Positions 7,793-15,843 of a stretch of DNA of 64,000 nt are shown here, piece by piece. The notes below the pieces were generated by a model. The model did not search any database. It was given only the letters and a program-made list of their open reading frames with translations, and was not told the DNA's origin. Origin of the DNA: an uncultured Christensenella sp. (GTDB taxonomy: Bacteria; Bacillota; Clostridia; Christensenellales; UBA1750); assembly GCA_948468595.1 (NCBI GenBank), contig CAOKIU010000002.1, forward strand, positions 1 to 64,000, in the 5' to 3' direction. Position 1 is the stretch's first letter. The number at the start of each line of letters is the position of its first letter. A program made the translations under genes and the position numbers.

Positions 7793-9280
7793 ATGGCACA
7801 GCAGGTCATCTTTCCCGCCGAGCGCGGCGCGGTCATCCGGCCGGAAGTGTACGGCAACTTTTCTGAGCACCTGGGGCGCTGCATCTATGAGGGGCTTTAC
7901 GTGGGCGAGGACAGCCCCATTCCCAACGTAAACGGCCTGCGCACCGACGTTGTGGAGGCGCTGCGCAACCTCAGCCTGCCGGTTCTGCGCTGGCCGGGCG
8001 GATGCTTTGCCGATGAATACCATTGGAAGGAGGGCATCGGCCCCAAGAAAGGGCGCAAGCGCATCGTCAACACCAACTGGGGCGGCGTTGTGGAAGACAA
8101 CAGCTTCGGCACGCACGAGTTCATGGAGCTGTGCCGCCAGGTGGGCTGCAAGCCCTACATCAACGGCAACGTGGGCTCCGGCACCGTGCAGGAAATGGCG
8201 GAATGGATCGAGTACATGACCGCCGGTGGGGATTCCACCATGGCGCAGATGCGCGCGGCCAACGGACATGCCGAGCCCTGGCAGGTGGATTACTTCGGCG
8301 TGGGCAACGAAAACTGGGGCTGCGGGGGCAACATGCGGCCGGAGTACTACGCGGACCTGTTCCGCCGCTACCAGTCCTATGTCAAGCGCTACGGCGAAAA
8401 GCCCGTCTACAAGATCGCCTGCGGCGCGGGCACGAGCTTGGAAAACCCCAATTACGAGTGGACAGAGGTGCTGATGAAGAACGCCGCACCCTATATGGAC
8501 GGCCTCTCCCTGCACTACTACACCGTGCCCGGACCGGATTGGCAGCACAAGGGCAGCGCCACGGACTTCGACCGCCAGGAATACTATGTAACGCTGCAAA
8601 AGGCGCTCTTCATCCAAACGCTGGTGGAGGGCCACGGCGCGGTGATGGACAAGTACGACCCCGAAAAGCGCATCGGCCTTATTGTGGACGAATGGGGCAC
8701 CTGGTACGACGTGGAGCCCGGCACCAACCCCGGCTTCCTCTACCAGCAGAACACCATGCGCGATGCGCTGGTTGCGGGCCTGAGCCTCAACGTCTTCAAT
8801 AAGCACTGCGACCGCGTGCACATGGCCAACATCGCCCAGACGGTCAACGTGCTGCAAGCGGTTGTGCTCACCGATGGCGCCAAGATGGCGCTCACCCCCA
8901 CCTACCACGTCTTTGACCTATACAAGGTTCACCAGGGCGCGCGCCTGCTCGCTTCGTCGCTGACCTGCGACCGCGTCGAGGGCCTGCCCGCGGTGCAGGA
9001 ATCCGCCTCCATTTCCGCGCAGGGCGCCATCTCCACCACCGTGTGCAACCTCTCCCTGGATTCCGCCGCACCCATGCGCACGGTGCTCACCGGCGTCAAC
9101 GTCCGGCCCACGCAGGCGCTGGTGCTCACCGGCGATATGCGCGCGTACAACGACTTTGAGGCGGGCAGCTCAGTTGCCCCGCAGCCCCTTGCCGGGGTGG
9201 AAGCGGTCTATGATGGGCGCGATACGGTGCTCACCTATACCCTTCCCCCCTGCTCGGTGGCGCGCATCACGGTCCAGTGA
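7793..9280 (+). CDS. arfA: Alpha-L-arabinofuranosidase, glycoside hydrolase family 51
   Basis: A 495-residue cytoplasmic enzyme that releases terminal L-arabinofuranose from arabinan or arabinoxylan oligosaccharides with retention of configuration. The TIM-barrel signature residues are present: [14 protein letters not shown], the acid/base Glu173 in [11 protein letters not shown], the nucleophile Glu300 in [10 protein letters not shown], and [17 protein letters not shown] near residue 350. A beta-sandwich follows to the C terminus. Length and motifs match full-length GH51. There is no signal peptide, as usual for this family. AAAGGAGCG precedes the ATG. It is divergent from an ArsR-type regulator and its GTGA stop overlaps the next small gene. 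No arabinose transporter or araBAD genes are in the window. Confidence 0.95.
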   Translation: MAQQVIFPAERGAVIRPEVYGNFSEHLGRCIYEGLYVGEDSPIPNVNGLRTDVVEALRNLSLPVLRWPGGCFADEYHWKEGIGPKKGRKRIVNTNWGGVVEDNSFGTHEFMELCRQVGCKPYINGNVGSGTVQEMAEWIEYMTAGGDSTMAQMRAANGHAEPWQVDYFGVGNENWGCGGNMRPEYYADLFRRYQSYVKRYGEKPVYKIACGAGTSLENPNYEWTEVLMKNAAPYMDGLSLHYYTVPGPDWQHKGSATDFDRQEYYVTLQKALFIQTLVEGHGAVMDKYDPEKRIGLIVDEWGTWYDVEPGTNPGFLYQQNTMRDALVAGLSLNVFNKHCDRVHMANIAQTVNVLQAVVLTDGAKMALTPTYHVFDLYKVHQGARLLASSLTCDRVEGLPAVQESASISAQGAISTTVCNLSLDSAAPMRTVLTGVNVRPTQALVLTGDMRAYNDFEAGSSVAPQPLAGVEAVYDGRDTVLTYTLPPCSVARITVQ

Positions 9281-9540
9281 GCGCGTCCGCAAGGCCGCCC
9301 TGCCGCAAGTGCCTGCTCTCGGACGAGGAGGACCGCAGGGCCTACGCCACGATACGCGACTACATCGACTCGCTCGATCCCGCATCCAAGGTGGACGACG
9401 CCCTCTATCAGGCGCGGCTGATGCAGTGCCGCGCCTGCGAGCACCTGCGCAACGCGCTGTGCCTCAAGTGCGGCTGCTATGTGGAGGTGCGCTGCGTGAA
9501 AAAACGCCTTTCCTGCCCCGACGTGCCCGCCAGATGGTAA
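9277..9540 (+). CDS. DUF6171-like small cysteine-rich protein
   Basis: An 87-residue protein with paired cysteines CRKC near the N terminus and CRAC, CLKCGC and further Cys residues in the C-terminal half, a pattern that can hold one or two zinc or iron-sulfur sites. It resembles the DUF6171 family of Firmicutes small proteins (assignment by pattern only). It starts at a GTG overlapping the arabinofuranosidase stop (GTGA), so translation is coupled. Its role is unknown. The sequence continues in an Arg/Lys-rich tail and stops shortly before a strong hairpin. Confidence 0.65.
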   Translation: MSASARPPCRKCLLSDEEDRRAYATIRDYIDSLDPASKVDDALYQARLMQCRACEHLRNALCLKCGCYVEVRCVKKRLSCPDVPARW

Positions 9541-9590
9541 AAAAATGCGGCCATCCCTCCCAAGCGCAAGCGCGCTTATGAGGGATGGCC
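9541..9590 (-). terminator. Terminator for the MATE gene
   Basis: An 11-bp stem GGCCATCCCTC/GAGGGATGGCC (9549-9559, 9580-9590). The T run lies on the - strand side (A run at about 9539-9545), so it mainly ends the MATE transcript; the + strand lacks a clear U tract. Confidence 0.8.
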
Positions 9591-9597
9591 GTTCGGA

Positions 9598-11010
9598 TTA
9601 AACCTGGATCTTTGTCCACTTGCCGGAGCTAAAGCGCGGCAAGGTGGCCAGCAGGCGGCTGTACTGGTCCAGGATCAGTCCAACCCACGCGCCGATTAAG
9701 CCGAAGTTGAGCGGGTAACACAGCACGTAGGAGAGCACTGGCCTTAAGAACAGGATGCTGACAAAGGAGACCATGGCAACATACTTGGTGTCGCCCGCGC
9801 CGCGCAGGCAGCCGGAGAACACCACCTGCGAGGTCTGGGCAAAGGTGATAATCGCGGTGAAATAGAGCAGGGGGATGCCCGCCCGAATGATCGCGGGGTC
9901 GTCGGTGAACAGGCGCATAATGGGCTCGGCACAGGTAAAGAACGCCACGCACAGCCCCGAGGAGATGCACATGGCCAGCCGGTTGCCCACCTTGCCATAG
10001 ATGATGGATAGATCCGGCCGGCGCGCGCCCAGGTTCTGCCCCACCAGGGAGGCGCAGGCCACCGACAGCCCATCGCCAAAGGTGAAGGACATGCTCATGG
10101 CGTTCATGACGATTTGGTGCGTGGCAAAGGCGTCGGTGCCCAGGCCCGCGATGATCTTGGCATAGGTAAAAAAGCCCACGCGCATGAATACCTGCTCCAC
10201 AAAGGCGCTGGAGGAGATGGACCACATGCTCTTTAGGGAGAACTTGTCCATCATCCAACTGCACCGAATGCGCATCGAGAGGAACCCATCGTGATACAGC
10301 AGGGAGGCGATCGCAATCACCAGCGACACGGCCGAGCCGATGACCGTGGCGATGGCCGCGCCCGCGATGCCCAGGCGCGGGAAGCCGAAATTGCCGCCGA
10401 TGAGCAGGTAGTTGAAGACCATGTTGATGCCGTTGGCGGCAAGGTTGGTCACCATGGAGATCTTGGTGTTGCCCGCGCCGCGCTGGGCGGCGTTGATGGT
10501 CATGGACAGGCCGTTGAAGATGGTGCCCAGCATGATGATCTGAAAATAGATCACCGCCATGTCGATGATGTCCTCGCCTGCGCCCGCAAAGCGCATCATC
10601 GGCCGCGCAAAGGCAAAGCCCAAGCCCCCGAAGATCAGCGAAATCACCGCGCCCAGGAGAATGGAAAAGCGCAGGCATTGGTTGGCGCCCTTTCGGTCCA
10701 TACCGCCCTTGCGCCGCGCCACAATCGCCGTGACCGAGACGTTGAGGGACATAATGATGGCCAGCACGATCATCTTGGGCTGATTGGTCAATCCCACGGC
10801 GGCAATCGCGCCGGCGCCCAGCGTGCTGACCATGATGGTATCAATGACGCCCACCAGCCCCACCAGCACCGCTTCCAGCGTCGAAGGCCAGGCGATGCGG
10901 AAGGCCGTGGCGTAGATCTCTTTGGTCGGCGGAATCACTCCGCACACCTGATCCGGTCGAATCATGTGCGCGGGAATGAAGAAGTTGCGTATTCGATCCA
11001 GCAATCCCAT
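9598..11010 (-). CDS. MATE family efflux transporter
   Basis: A 470-residue integral membrane protein with twelve hydrophobic segments in two similar halves, the layout of MATE (multidrug and toxic compound extrusion) antiporters. The N-terminal region IAWPSTLEAVLVGLVGVIDTIMVSTLG and the later GAGNTKISM and GAGDTKYVAM repeats are typical of the NorM/DinF group. It should export organic cations or drugs in exchange for H+ or Na+. AGGGGGG precedes the ATG. A promoter matching the consensus lies upstream and a terminator downstream, so it is a single-gene transcript. The substrate is unknown. Confidence 0.92.
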   Translation of the reverse strand: MGLLDRIRNFFIPAHMIRPDQVCGVIPPTKEIYATAFRIAWPSTLEAVLVGLVGVIDTIMVSTLGAGAIAAVGLTNQPKMIVLAIIMSLNVSVTAIVARRKGGMDRKGANQCLRFSILLGAVISLIFGGLGFAFARPMMRFAGAGEDIIDMAVIYFQIIMLGTIFNGLSMTINAAQRGAGNTKISMVTNLAANGINMVFNYLLIGGNFGFPRLGIAGAAIATVIGSAVSLVIAIASLLYHDGFLSMRIRCSWMMDKFSLKSMWSISSSAFVEQVFMRVGFFTYAKIIAGLGTDAFATHQIVMNAMSMSFTFGDGLSVACASLVGQNLGARRPDLSIIYGKVGNRLAMCISSGLCVAFFTCAEPIMRLFTDDPAIIRAGIPLLYFTAIITFAQTSQVVFSGCLRGAGDTKYVAMVSFVSILFLRPVLSYVLCYPLNFGLIGAWVGLILDQYSRLLATLPRFSSGKWTKIQV

Positions 11011-11048
11011 AGTCGACGGTTCCCCCCTGATTTGTGTTTTTCTCTTTT

Positions 11049-11077
11049 ATTATATCGCATACGGGGGGGAAATGCAA
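11049..11077 (-). promoter_or_regulatory. Promoter for the MATE gene
   Basis: On the - strand TTGCAT (11072-11077), a 17-base spacer and TATAAT (11049-11054), about 40 bases before the start codon. Confidence 0.7.
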
Positions 11078-11115
11078 ATTAGCGGAGGAAGCCATCGTTT
11101 GCTGAGAAAAGAAAA

Positions 11116-11508
11116 ATGGTTATAAAGGCCCAAATAGAAAACTTGCACATTGTGGCGGGCTTGGCGGCACTTTTGTGGAATCATCATTCCGCTGATGGAC
11201 GCAATCAAGAGTTTACCGTGCTCGCTTTATCGGGCAGCGCCCAGTTTTTCCTAAAATATGAGGGCGGCGTTCCCGTCGGCTTCGCACAATGCCAGCTGCG
11301 GCACGATTATGTGGAAGGAACCGCTACAACGCCCGTGGGTTACTTGGAAGGGATCTTTGTTCAGCAGGCGCATCGCCGCAAGGGTTACGCACGGGAGCTG
11401 CTTTCCGCCTGCGAGGCCTGGACAAGGGACAAGGCTCGCTGGAGCGTCCCCCTCGGAGAGCGCACGGCTGCCGCCAGGCAGTACCATCGCCGATCCTGCC
11501 GGTGGTGA
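11116..11508 (+). pseudogene. Truncated AAC(6')-like GNAT acetyltransferase
   Basis: Residues 1 to about 100 match aminoglycoside 6'-N-acetyltransferases of the AAC(6')-I type: LLWNHHSADG near the start, KYEGGVPVGFAQCQLRHDY, then the acetyl-CoA loop region YLEGIFVQQAHRRKGYAREL and CEAW. Intact relatives are about 145-150 residues and continue with a conserved Ser-Asp and FHLxxGF segment. Here the reading frame runs into an unrelated Arg-rich tail and stops at about 130; no other frame restores the lost segment. The C-terminal third therefore appears replaced or deleted, and activity is unlikely. The upstream ribosome site is weak. A 14-bp palindrome sits right after the stop. Confidence 0.75.
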
Positions 11509-11509
11509 G

Positions 11510-11523
11510 TAAGTGCGCACTTA
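11510..11523. repeat. 14-bp perfect palindrome at the acetyltransferase breakpoint
   Basis: TAAGTGCGCACTTA is a perfect inverted repeat without loop, immediately after the truncated acetyltransferase frame. It might mark a recombination junction or be a protein binding site; nothing else supports either idea. Confidence 0.5.
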
Positions 11524-11539
11524 GAAAAAGGTCGGCATC

Positions 11540-11568
11540 TTGTAACCGTTTCCTTGATGCGCTATAAT
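11540..11568 (+). promoter_or_regulatory. Promoter for the kinase-like gene
   Basis: TTGTAA (11540-11545), a 17-base spacer and TATAAT (11563-11568), about 50 bases before the start. Confidence 0.7.
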
Positions 11569-11620
11569 TCCAACACGGCTCAACGGAGCGACAAATCTAT
11601 GTTTTGATGAGAGAAAAAAT

Positions 11621-12124
11621 ATGAAAAAGCATCTATTTTTAATTGGCGGTGCAAGTGGATCTGGTAAAACCGCAATCTGCCAAATGTTAGCGGGAACAAT
11701 TGACAAGGTTATTTGCTTGGATGGCGATTCTTTGTGGCATCCTCAAATATTCAATTTGGAAAATACGATGCAATTCTATGACCTGTGGTTTAAACTGGCA
11801 AATGACATTACAGACAATGGTGTGTCTGTGGCCATCTTCCATGCAGGCCTCGGCCTACCAGAAAATTTGACTTCGTTTGCAAGAGATACCTTTGATGTTC
11901 ATTTCTTAACTCTATATTGTTCAAATGAAGAACTGGAGTTCAGATTGCTTTCAAGACCCGAATGGAAGAACTCAGGCGAAAGTGCAATAGGTTTTATAAA
12001 TGCGATGAAAGGGATGAATATGAAGTACCAACATTTGCCAGTTAAGACTAAAATTGACACGTCCGATGTATCGCTTTCTGAAAGTTCTTCAAAAGTTAAA
12101 GAGTGGATTTTGTCGTGTATGTAA
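11621..12124 (+). CDS. P-loop nucleoside kinase-like protein
   Basis: A 167-residue protein beginning MKKHLFLIGGASGSGKTAIC, a clear Walker A motif (GGASGSGKT, about residues 8-16). The second strand LDGDSLW carries an Asp pair typical of the substrate-binding DxD of small-molecule kinases, and the segment LLSRPEW (about 110) may supply lid arginines. It is about the size of shikimate, gluconate or cytidylate kinases, but the substrate cannot be named. Base use is clearly more AT-rich than the neighbouring genes, with many ATT, TTG and AAA codons, suggesting acquisition from a lower-GC donor. It has its own promoter and ends shortly before a hairpin at 12149. It lies beside a truncated acetyltransferase gene. 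Confidence 0.75.
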   Translation: MKKHLFLIGGASGSGKTAICQMLAGTIDKVICLDGDSLWHPQIFNLENTMQFYDLWFKLANDITDNGVSVAIFHAGLGLPENLTSFARDTFDVHFLTLYCSNEELEFRLLSRPEWKNSGESAIGFINAMKGMNMKYQHLPVKTKIDTSDVSLSESSSKVKEWILSCM

Positions 12125-12148
12125 GCTCCTGTTTGTAGGGCTGTAAAA

Positions 12149-12183
12149 GGGGACATGACCGCCCATCGGCGTGTCATGTCCCC
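12149..12183 (+). terminator. Probable terminator of the kinase-like gene
   Basis: An 11-bp perfect stem GGGGACATGAC/GTCATGTCCCC with a 13-base loop, followed by ATCTGTTTT. The T tract is interrupted, so efficiency is uncertain; similar long GC-capped hairpins also occur at transposon remnants. Confidence 0.55.
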
Positions 12184-12322
12184 ATCTGTTTTGCGTCCGC
12201 CCTCCTTTCAGCCTGGCGCTTCACTTTGCCACAAATGAGCCGCCAGCCATGTGTATTAGGTAGGTGAAACTACCCTTTATACAATAACTCTCACCAGGCG
12301 ATGCATTTCACCCAGGTAAATC

Positions 12323-12352
12323 GCATTGTCTGTTTTGCATTGTCTGTTTTGC
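12323..12352. repeat. Two tandem copies of a 14-base unit
   Basis: GCATTGTCTGTTTT occurs twice in direct succession (12323-12336, 12337-12350), followed by GC. It looks like a slippage duplication in non-coding DNA. Confidence 0.8.
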
Positions 12353-12379
12353 CAAGAAGCTGCCTGGCCGGGTAGGCTA

Positions 12380-12432
12380 GCGCGCAAAACGCCCCGCACC
12401 GGTGGTTTCGCCGGTACGGGGCGTTTGCGCGC
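12380..12432 (-). terminator. Terminator for the transglutaminase-fold lipoprotein gene
   Basis: A long GC-rich hairpin: GCGCGCAAAACGCCCCG pairs with CGGGGCGTTTGCGCGC across a GC-rich middle that itself pairs (CACCGG/CCGGTA). It lies 14 bases past the stop codon of the - strand gene. Confidence 0.75.
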
Positions 12433-12445
12433 TTAAAAGCATGCG

Positions 12446-13696
12446 TCACTCCAAGGAGATGACGTTCTCCTCCTGCTCCGGGCTGTCCTGACGAATGTAG
12501 CGCAATTCACCCGCCACGCGCCGCATCGCAAACAGCGGCACGCCCTCCAGCACCTGGCGCACGTCGCCATCGCTGGTGCGGTAGCGGTAGAGCTGGCTGT
12601 CCTGCTCCTCCAAGTAGTAGACGTTATCCCCCAGCACGGCCAGCGCCGTGGGCTGCGCCTGCGCCACCTCGATGACGTCCCCGCTGCTCAGGTCGAACCG
12701 GAACACGCCGTCCAGGCCCTCCATGCGCGTAAAGTAAAGGGCGTTGCCCGCAGTTTCCACGTCGGCATAGGGCGCTTCTTTGACCCCGGTTAAGATCTCC
12801 GCGTCGCAGTCGAGCAGCGCGCGGTTTTCGCTCGTATAGGTATTCCACCCGTTTTTCTCCGATAGCTCCCGATCGCTCAGGCCAAAGAGGGTCAGCGCCT
12901 GGCCGCCGTTTAGGCCAGACTCCACCTGCGGATCGCAGTGGAAGGACATGCCCTCCATCGTCAGCACGTTCCAGGCGTGCGTCCCGTCCTCGGAGAAGAC
13001 GACGGTGTTTTGCACGCCGATCTGGTCCAGCAAAAAGCTGTAGGCATAGGCGTATGCGCTCTCCACGCCCTTGCCCAGCACCAGCGCGCCGTACAGGCCG
13101 CCATCCGCCGCCTCATAGTCCTCTTCAATGGTCTGTGCCACGTATTTATACAGCGCCACCGCCGCGGAAAGCTGCGTGCACCCCTCCGGGATCGTCGTCT
13201 CCAGGATGAGGCTTACCGCCTCGTCGAACTTCTGCGCGTTCAAGGCGCGCTCCTCCACGTCCTCCGTCGCGTAGGTCAGCTTGATCGCGCCCTCCTGGTC
13301 GCGGGTGATGTCGGTCAGCGTCCCCCACGGGTTCCGGCTGAGCAGGAACGCGCGCACGCCCTCAAACTGTTCGTCCGTAAAGGCAAGGCCCTGGGGGTCC
13401 GCCTCGTCGCTGCCCGCGCGGATGCTGCTGGTAAGCAGCGCGTAGAGCTCGCTGGAAAAGGTCTCGCTCTGGGCGAAGGCGCTGGGCACGGTCTCCGGGC
13501 GGTAGACCGCCTTGCCGGCAATCGCGCTTCCCGGCAGGGGCGTGGCCGTGCTCTGCGCCGGGCTGGGCTCGGGCGTGCTCTCGGGCAGGGACACCACGTC
13601 TTGGCTGGGCGCCGCGGTCCCGTCCACATGCGGCGCAGCGCAGCCCGTCATCAGAAGCAGAAGCGCCACCGCGCCCGCGATCCATCTTTTTTTCAT
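12446..13696 (-). CDS. Lipoprotein with catalytically dead transglutaminase-like fold
   Basis: A 416-residue lipoprotein with lipobox MTGC (Cys19) and a Ser/Pro/Thr-rich linker to about residue 60. Residues about 170-260 follow the transglutaminase-like (papain-fold) pattern: a helix after GCTQLSAAVALYKYV, then GKGVESAYAYAYSFLL, then GTHAWNVL with His240, and FHCDP with Asp255. In active members the motif is GVCxGYA with a catalytic Cys; here the aligned residue is Glu212, so the nucleophile is missing while His and Asp stay. The C-terminal 130 residues have repeated YYLEEQD/LYRYRTSDG-like strands resembling beta-propeller or DUF5050-type blades. It should be an outer-surface binding protein. 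It is downstream of a PrsA-like foldase gene but separated from it by a terminator. Confidence 0.8.
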   Translation of the reverse strand: MKKRWIAGAVALLLLMTGCAAPHVDGTAAPSQDVVSLPESTPEPSPAQSTATPLPGSAIAGKAVYRPETVPSAFAQSETFSSELYALLTSSIRAGSDEADPQGLAFTDEQFEGVRAFLLSRNPWGTLTDITRDQEGAIKLTYATEDVEERALNAQKFDEAVSLILETTIPEGCTQLSAAVALYKYVAQTIEEDYEAADGGLYGALVLGKGVESAYAYAYSFLLDQIGVQNTVVFSEDGTHAWNVLTMEGMSFHCDPQVESGLNGGQALTLFGLSDRELSEKNGWNTYTSENRALLDCDAEILTGVKEAPYADVETAGNALYFTRMEGLDGVFRFDLSSGDVIEVAQAQPTALAVLGDNVYYLEEQDSQLYRYRTSDGDVRQVLEGVPLFAMRRVAGELRYIRQDSPEQEENVISLE

Positions 13697-13717
13697 ATTT
13701 TGTTCACCTCTCTAAAA

Positions 13718-13761
13718 CGAAAAGCGACTGACAAAATTGCGCTTTCGTCGGTCGCTTTTCG
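13718..13761 (-). terminator. Terminator of the PrsA-like gene
   Basis: An imperfect stem of about 15 bp, CGAAAAGCGACtGAC with GTCGGTCGCTTTTCG, located between the foldase stop and the next gene on the - strand, with a T-rich flank. Confidence 0.75.
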
Positions 13762-13786
13762 CGTGATCATGCTTATTTCTCCACAA

Positions 13787-14983
13787 TTAGAGCTTGTTGC
13801 TCTTGATCTCTACGTTGGCCTCGCTGATCCAGGCATCCACCTGCTCATCGTATTTCTGGCTCTTCTTGTCGTTGAGCATCGCTTCCATCAGCGCATCCTT
13901 GACGTCCTCAAACTTGGCTTCGCCCGCGGGCAGCGTGTCAACCCTACGGATGATGTGGTAGCCAAAGTCCGTGCCCACCAGGCCCGTGGTCATGCCGTCG
14001 GCCGTCAGGCCCTCGCACGCCTTGGCAAACTCCGCCACAAATCCGGTGTCGCCGGCATAGGTCAGGTAGCCGTCCTTGTAGTTTTCGTTCTTCATGCCCG
14101 GGTCCTCGCCGTATTCCTCCATCAGCGCGTCAAAATCGCCGCCATCGTTGACAAGGCCCAGCACGGTATCCGCCTTTTCCTTGATGGTCAAAAGGTACTC
14201 CTCCCGCTTGGCGTCGGCGGTCGCCGCAACGGCTTCGTCATCGTCGGCGCGCAGATCGGTGATCTCCTTCTTCTGCTCATCGGTAAGGCCAATGAGAATG
14301 TGCTTGACAAAGAAAGCTCCCTCGGGCGTGTAATAGAGGGTCCGGCCGCTTTCATAGGCGCTGATGAAGCTGGCAAGGTCCTTTTCATAGGTCTCCTTGT
14401 CCGCCTTGGCCTTCTGCGCGAACTCCAGCTTGGCCTCCTCCTCGGTCACGGTGACTTCGCCCGTCACATGATCGTAGAGCTTCTGGGTGGAAACCGCGGC
14501 GATCTCCTCTTCCTTCATGTCCTCCAAGGTGATGCCGTACTGATCCAGATAGTCCTCAATGGTAGAAGCCGCCTTCTCCTCGGGATTTTCGACGCTCTCA
14601 TCCGCCTTGAACTGCTCCAGGAGCATCGCGTACTGCTCGTCGTACCAGTCCTGTACCCGCTGCTCGGCCTCGGCCTTTTCCGCATCGGTCACGGTGTCAA
14701 AGCCCAGCTCCTTGATCTTGTTTTCCAGCACGAGGTTTTCCACCATGGAGTCAATGTAATTCTGCTTAAGATCCTTCAGCTGTTCGGCGATCTCCTCGCT
14801 CTCCTGCGTGTAACCAAACTGCGAAAGGAACGAATTGAACTGCTGATCGAACTCCGCCTTGGTGATCTGCTGATCCCCCACGGTCGCCACCACGATTTTT
14901 TCGGTGTTGACCGTCACCAGCGAGCAGCCTGCAAGCGCCGTGACCGCAAGCGCGGCGGCCAGCAGCTTGATAAACTTCTTCAT
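13787..14983 (-). CDS. PrsA/SurA-like peptidyl-prolyl isomerase lipoprotein
   Basis: A 398-residue lipoprotein (signal peptide ending LAGC, Cys20) with a SurA-type N-terminal chaperone region (KAEFDQQFNSFLSQFG, long charged helices to about 250) and a parvulin domain starting at FFVKHILIG (about 215) and completed by DFDALMEEYGEDPG, GYLTYAGDTGFVAEFAKA and FGYHIIRRVD. An insertion rich in Asp/Glu/Ala separates the first parvulin strand from the rest, longer than usual. It should act outside the membrane to fold exported proteins. The promoter lies at 15037-15066. It is followed by its own terminator. Confidence 0.9.
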   Translation of the reverse strand: MKKFIKLLAAALAVTALAGCSLVTVNTEKIVVATVGDQQITKAEFDQQFNSFLSQFGYTQESEEIAEQLKDLKQNYIDSMVENLVLENKIKELGFDTVTDAEKAEAEQRVQDWYDEQYAMLLEQFKADESVENPEEKAASTIEDYLDQYGITLEDMKEEEIAAVSTQKLYDHVTGEVTVTEEEAKLEFAQKAKADKETYEKDLASFISAYESGRTLYYTPEGAFFVKHILIGLTDEQKKEITDLRADDDEAVAATADAKREEYLLTIKEKADTVLGLVNDGGDFDALMEEYGEDPGMKNENYKDGYLTYAGDTGFVAEFAKACEGLTADGMTTGLVGTDFGYHIIRRVDTLPAGEAKFEDVKDALMEAMLNDKKSQKYDEQVDAWISEANVEIKSNKL

Positions 14984-15036
14984 TGTAACGTATCTCCCTT
15001 TCTTTACAAGACAGTCGTATCCTCGGGCACTGGTCC

Positions 15037-15066
15037 ATTATACATGATAATGGGTTGGGATGCAAA
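15037..15066 (-). promoter_or_regulatory. Promoter for the PrsA-like gene
   Basis: On the - strand TTTGCA (15061-15066), an 18-base spacer and TATAAT (15037-15042), about 50 bases before the start codon. Confidence 0.6.
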
Positions 15067-15103
15067 CACAATTCTGTGTCCAATTTTTGAACAATGCTTA
15101 AAC

Positions 15104-15793
15104 TCAATTGGTTTGCGCATCGAGAACCTGCTTTAGCTCCTCCTGCCCGCATTGGTACATTTCACTGACCTCCTTGAGCAGGTCTTCATAAAACCTTACG
15201 GCTGTATTCCTTCTCTTGCCCGCGAGCTCTTTCCCGCTGCGGGTATAGAACGTTGAATAAATTTTTTCCAATTTATATCTGTATTCCTGGAAGAAGGAGG
15301 GCTGTGCATCCCCCGCGCCGTCCGACACCGTCCCATCCGGCAGCACCCTATAAATGGGTTCGGAAACAAACCCCTTGTATATCAGCGTTCTTGCCAAGCC
15401 AATCGCGCCGGCCGCATCCAGTTTATCCGCGTCAAACAGGATCTTGGCTTCCAGGCTTTCCGGCTCGCAGTTCTTTCTATACCGGTGCGTCTGAATGCAG
15501 TGCTTTACTTTTTCCGCAAAATCCACCGCAAATCCATGCTCCACCAAGAAATCAAACGCCTTTTCTCCGCCCAGGGTCGCATGGCAGATCTCGGGATTGG
15601 AGAACTGATCGACGCGGGCAATGTCGTGCAGCAGGCAGGAGGCAACCAAAACATCATAATCGACATGGCGCTCCGATTTGGCAATCATCAGCGCGTTGTA
15701 CAGCACCCGATAAATGTGCTCGCGGTCATGCGCGCTGTCGCGCATGCAAGAGAGCATGTATTCTTCCATCGTCCTATATTGTACTTGATCCAT
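15104..15793 (-). CDS. HD-domain hydrolase
   Basis: A 229-residue cytoplasmic protein of the HD superfamily. The metal ligands are visible: the His of AHDREHIYRV near residue 24, the HD pair in SCLLHDIARVD near 56, and the Asp of ILFDADKLDAAGAIG near 120. This arrangement (first His, HD, later Asp, then the DADKLDA string) is that of the YedJ/Ycgj-type phosphohydrolase subgroup, which acts on nucleotides or other phosphorylated molecules; the substrate is unknown. AAGAGGA precedes the ATG. It lies 50 bases downstream of mfd on the same strand and may be the last gene of that transcript. Confidence 0.85.
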   Translation of the reverse strand: MDQVQYRTMEEYMLSCMRDSAHDREHIYRVLYNALMIAKSERHVDYDVLVASCLLHDIARVDQFSNPEICHATLGGEKAFDFLVEHGFAVDFAEKVKHCIQTHRYRKNCEPESLEAKILFDADKLDAAGAIGLARTLIYKGFVSEPIYRVLPDGTVSDGAGDAQPSFFQEYRYKLEKIYSTFYTRSGKELAGKRRNTAVRFYEDLLKEVSEMYQCGQEELKQVLDAQTN

Positions 15794-15843
15794 TCCTCTT
15801 CCCTCGCCTTCATCTTTGTTTCGCGGCCTGCGCTTCGGCGCTT

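Larger units (their letters stand above)
12125..12445. other. Gene-free accessory interval of 321 bases
   Basis: No coding region seen. It holds a hairpin at 12149-12183, a tandem repeat at 12323-12352 and the terminator of the - strand lipoprotein at 12380-12432. Base composition is AT-richer than the surroundings and resembles the kinase gene, so it probably belongs to the same insertion. Confidence 0.6.

Noticed and set aside
12938-15136. A + strand open frame of 732 codons over the lipoprotein and foldase genes
   Set aside because: Antisense to two well-supported genes with signal peptides and terminators; the translation has no domain.
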